Origin: Faecalibacterium prausnitzii
GTDB taxonomy: Bacteria; Bacillota; Clostridia; Oscillospirales; Ruminococcaceae
NCBI GenBank assembly: GCA_002313795.1
Contig: DCCL01000190.1
Location: 1 to 8,406, forward strand
DNA: 8,406 bases
Direction of reading: 5' to 3'
This document shows positions 6,530-8,406 of the stretch, piece after piece (within the stretch, counting starts at the first letter, position 1; every line of letters starts with the position of its first letter). The notes under the pieces are model-generated. The model had not been told where the DNA came from and did not search any database. It worked only from the letters and a program-made list of their open reading frames with translations. Made by a program: the position numbers and the translations under genes.

Positions 6530-8008
6530 ATGAAACTGGAACAACTGTTAGAGGGCGTGCCCTATACTCTGGTGCAGGGCAGCCTTGACCTTGAGATCGA
6601 GGATATCATCTACGACAGCCGCAAGGCGGCCCCCGGGCGGCTCTTCATCTGCATCGTGGGCACCCAGCGGGACAGCCACGACTATGCGGCCCAGTGCGTG
6701 GCCGACGGCGTTTCGGCGCTGGTCGTCCAGCACGACATCGACCTGAGCACCGTGCCCGGTGCCACCGTGCTGAAGGTGGAGAGCAGCCGCTACGCCATGG
6801 CCCTCATGAGTGCCAACCTCTTTGGCAATCCTTCCCGCCGGATGACCATGATCGGCGTCACCGGCACCAAGGGCAAGACCACCACCACCCATATGATCAA
6901 GAGCGTGCTGGAAGCCGCAGGCCGGAAGGTGGGCATGATCGGCACCAACGGCATCTACTTCATGGGCCACCATCAGGAGACTGCCAACACTACCCCCGAG
7001 AGCTATGAGCTGCAGAAGACCTTCCGGGAGTTCCTGGATGCCGGCTGTGATACTGCTCTGATGGAAGTGTCCAGTCAGGGCCTGATGATGGATCGCGTGG
7101 CAGGCATCCACTACAATGTGGGCGTCTTCACCAACCTGTCGCCTGACCACATCGGCCCCGGCGAGCACAAGACCTTTGAGGAATACCGCAGCTGGAAGGG
7201 CCAGCTCTTCAAGCGCTGCGACGTGGGTGTGGTGAACATCGACGACGAGAACACCGAAGCCCTGCTGGAAGGCCACACCTGCAAACTGGTGACATACGGA
7301 TGCAGCGAGAAGGCCGACTACCGTGCAGGCAGCTATCAGCTGCTCCGCACCCATGATTTCCTCGGCGTGCAGTTCCATGTCTCCGGCAAGGACGATATGG
7401 ACGTCAAGGTGAATATGCCCGGTGAGTTCAGCGTCTACAATGCGCTGGCCTGCATCGCCGTGGGCAAGGTGCTGGGCCTGCCGGATGCTGCCATCCATGA
7501 GGGTCTGGCCAACTGCACCGTCAAGGGCCGGGTGGAGCTGGTGCCCATCAGCCGGAAGTTTACCATCCTGCTGGACTACGCCCACAACGAAGTTTCCACC
7601 GAGAGCCTGCTCACCACCCTGCGGGCCTATAAGCCCCATCGGCTGGTGGTGGTGTTCGGCTGCGGCGGTAACCGCTCCAAGCTGCGCCGCTACGGCATGG
7701 GCGAGATCTGCGCAAAGATGGCCGATTTCTCCATCCTCACCGAGGACAACAACCGCTTTGAGAAGGTGGAGGACATCATTGCCGACATCCGCGAGGGCAT
7801 GAAGAAGGGCAACCCGAATGCAAAATTCGTGGAGATCCCCGATCGTCTGGATGCTCTGCACTACGCAGTGGATCACGCGCAGGAGGGCGACCTCATCGCC
7901 GTCATCGGCAAGGGCCACGAGACCTACCGTGACCGCGAGGGCGTCAAGACCCCCTTCCTTGAGCGGGAGCTGCTGGAAGAGTACGCACAGCAGATCGGGC
8001 TGGAATAA
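6530..8008 (+). CDS. murE: MurE-type UDP-MurNAc-tripeptide ligase, divergent motifs
   Basis: MurE is an ATP-dependent ligase that adds the third residue (meso-diaminopimelate, Lys or similar) to UDP-MurNAc-L-Ala-D-Glu in the cytoplasm. From the ATG at 6530 the product has 492 residues, the normal length. N-terminal UDP-binding features include the DSRKAAPG segment at 29-36. The ATPase domain has GVTGTKGKTTT at 109-119, NTTPES at 153-158, EVSSQGL at 179-185, TNLSPDH at 201-207 and WKGQLF at 222-227, whose Lys is the likely carbamylation site. The C-terminal domain has GRVELVP at 333-339, DYAH at 349-352, FGCGGNRSKLRR at 376-387, EDNNR at 405-409 and GKGHE at 460-464. Several motifs depart from the common form: DYAHTPD reads DYAHNEV, GGDRDxxKRP reads GGNRSKLRRY, and DNPR reads DNNR. 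The retained Arg409 and GKGHE favour meso-diaminopimelate, but the substrate is not certain. I recall similar motifs in other clostridial MurE proteins. The gene is last in the run, away from its usual place before murF. Confidence 0.9.
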   Translation: MKLEQLLEGVPYTLVQGSLDLEIEDIIYDSRKAAPGRLFICIVGTQRDSHDYAAQCVADGVSALVVQHDIDLSTVPGATVLKVESSRYAMALMSANLFGNPSRRMTMIGVTGTKGKTTTTHMIKSVLEAAGRKVGMIGTNGIYFMGHHQETANTTPESYELQKTFREFLDAGCDTALMEVSSQGLMMDRVAGIHYNVGVFTNLSPDHIGPGEHKTFEEYRSWKGQLFKRCDVGVVNIDDENTEALLEGHTCKLVTYGCSEKADYRAGSYQLLRTHDFLGVQFHVSGKDDMDVKVNMPGEFSVYNALACIAVGKVLGLPDAAIHEGLANCTVKGRVELVPISRKFTILLDYAHNEVSTESLLTTLRAYKPHRLVVVFGCGGNRSKLRRYGMGEICAKMADFSILTEDNNRFEKVEDIIADIREGMKKGNPNAKFVEIPDRLDALHYAVDHAQEGDLIAVIGKGHETYRDREGVKTPFLERELLEEYAQQIGLE

Positions 8009-8047
8009 CCGAGAGCAGCAGGCTGTCCGGCCTGCACGCATAAAACC

Positions 8048-8103
8048 AAAAAAGCGGCCCCGCCGCGTTGAGCATTCAACGTGACGGGGCCGCATATTTT
8101 ATT
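8048..8103. terminator. Bidirectional rho-independent terminator between murE and fba
   Basis: A strong hairpin spans 8054-8093. Nine perfect GC-rich pairs (8054-8062 with 8085-8093) are followed by one mismatch, then eight more pairs including one G-U, closing on the four-base loop GCAT at 8072-8075. On the + strand it is followed by a T-rich run (ATATTTTATT, 8094-8103). On the - strand the stem is followed by six T's, the complement of AAAAAA at 8048-8053, so it fits fba even better than murE. It sits 45 bases after the murE stop and 43 bases after the fba stop. Confidence 0.9.
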
Positions 8104-8133
8104 GGGTGGAGCACCCTTCAGGAGACGAGTCTC
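8104..8133 (-). other. Two small inverted repeats in the fba 3' leader-to-terminator gap
   Basis: GGGTG and CACCC (8104-8108 and 8112-8116, three-base loop) and GAGAC and GTCTC (8122-8126 and 8129-8133, two-base loop) are perfect short inverted repeats. They lie between the fba stop and the terminator hairpin. Both are short with tight loops and may be chance; they could form small RNA hairpins at the end of the fba message. The rest of the stretch 8009-8136 holds no gene that I can see. Confidence 0.3.
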
Positions 8134-8136
8134 AGC

Positions 8137-8406
8137 TTAGCCCTTGCCTGCGCAGCCGAACAGCTCGATCTTCTCCTTGCACTTGGCCTCGATTGCCTTT
8201 GCGCCGGGAGCCAGCAGCTTGCGGGGGTCGAAGCCCTTGCCCTGCTGATCCTTGCCCTCTTCGATGTACTTGCGGGTAGCCTCAGCGAAGACCAGCTGGC
8301 ACTCGGTATTGATGTTGATCTTGGAAACGCCCAGGCTGATGGCCTTTGCGATCATCTCGTCGGGGATGCCGGTGCCGCCATGCAGAACCAGAGGAATGTT
8401 GTTGGT
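8137..8406 (-). CDS. fba: Class II fructose-bisphosphate aldolase, C-terminal part
   Basis: Class II aldolase is a zinc-dependent cytoplasmic enzyme that interconverts fructose 1,6-bisphosphate with dihydroxyacetone phosphate and glyceraldehyde 3-phosphate in glycolysis and gluconeogenesis. Only the last 89 codons are present; the gene runs off the right edge and ends with TAA at 8137-8139 (- strand). The visible part reads IPLVLHGGTGIPDE, where the His is a zinc ligand and the GGTG loop binds phosphate in known class II enzymes. ISLGVSKININTE follows, and then the typical C-terminus with FDPRKLLAPG and a final FGCAGKG. Tagatose-bisphosphate aldolases share these motifs, so substrate choice cannot be settled from this fragment. 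It converges on murE and has no evident functional link with the cell-wall genes. Confidence 0.92.
   Translation of the reverse strand, partial: TNNIPLVLHGGTGIPDEMIAKAISLGVSKININTECQLVFAEATRKYIEEGKDQQGKGFDPRKLLAPGAKAIEAKCKEKIELFGCAGKG

Noticed and set aside
6548..8095. Open frame of 515 codons on the - strand opposite murE
   Set aside because: Same codon-aligned effect; it starts inside the terminator hairpin and has no ribosome binding site I can support.

Overview
The window carries a compact run of co-directional cell-wall and division genes, a partial dcw (division and cell wall) cluster. On the + strand the order is murF, a divergent mraY homologue, ftsW, murG, ftsQ/divIB and murE. A convergent gene on the - strand, the 3' end of a class II fructose-bisphosphate aldolase gene (fba), closes the window. 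The DNA is GC-rich, with strong AGGAGG-type ribosome binding sites and a DivIB-type division protein. Proteins resemble those of Clostridia, which suggests a Gram-positive Oscillospiraceae/Ruminococcaceae-type gut anaerobe such as the Faecalibacterium/Subdoligranulum group. That placement is recalled family resemblance, not a search result.

Layout: bases 1-27 are probably the last codons of an upstream gene. Bases 51-4919 hold murF, mraY-like, ftsW and murG, separated by 18-27 bases and all in one reading frame; this looks like one transcription unit entering from the left. A 68-base gap (4920-4987) follows murG and contains a good candidate sigma-A promoter, so ftsQ and murE (4988-8008) may also be expressed on their own. 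Between the convergent murE and fba (8009-8136) lies a strong hairpin flanked by A-rich and T-rich runs, which probably terminates transcription from both sides.

How the genes work together: MurE and MurF add the third residue and D-Ala-D-Ala to UDP-MurNAc peptides in the cytoplasm. MraY would normally move the phospho-MurNAc-pentapeptide onto undecaprenyl phosphate (lipid I), MurG adds GlcNAc to give lipid II, and FtsW polymerises lipid II at the septum. FtsQ/DivIB belongs to the FtsQLB/DivIB-DivIC-FtsL complex that controls septal synthesis.

The most notable observation is the mraY-position gene. It is intact and clearly of the MraY fold, yet it lacks most of the residues regarded as essential for MraY catalysis: the third catalytic Asp, the HHH motif and several substrate-binding residues. 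Other points are a DivIB with a long Arg-rich cytoplasmic arm and an acidic external tail, a MurE whose specificity and nucleotide-binding motifs differ from the textbook ones, the absence of murD, the displaced murE, and the internal promoter. I found no mobile element, CRISPR array, tRNA or rRNA.
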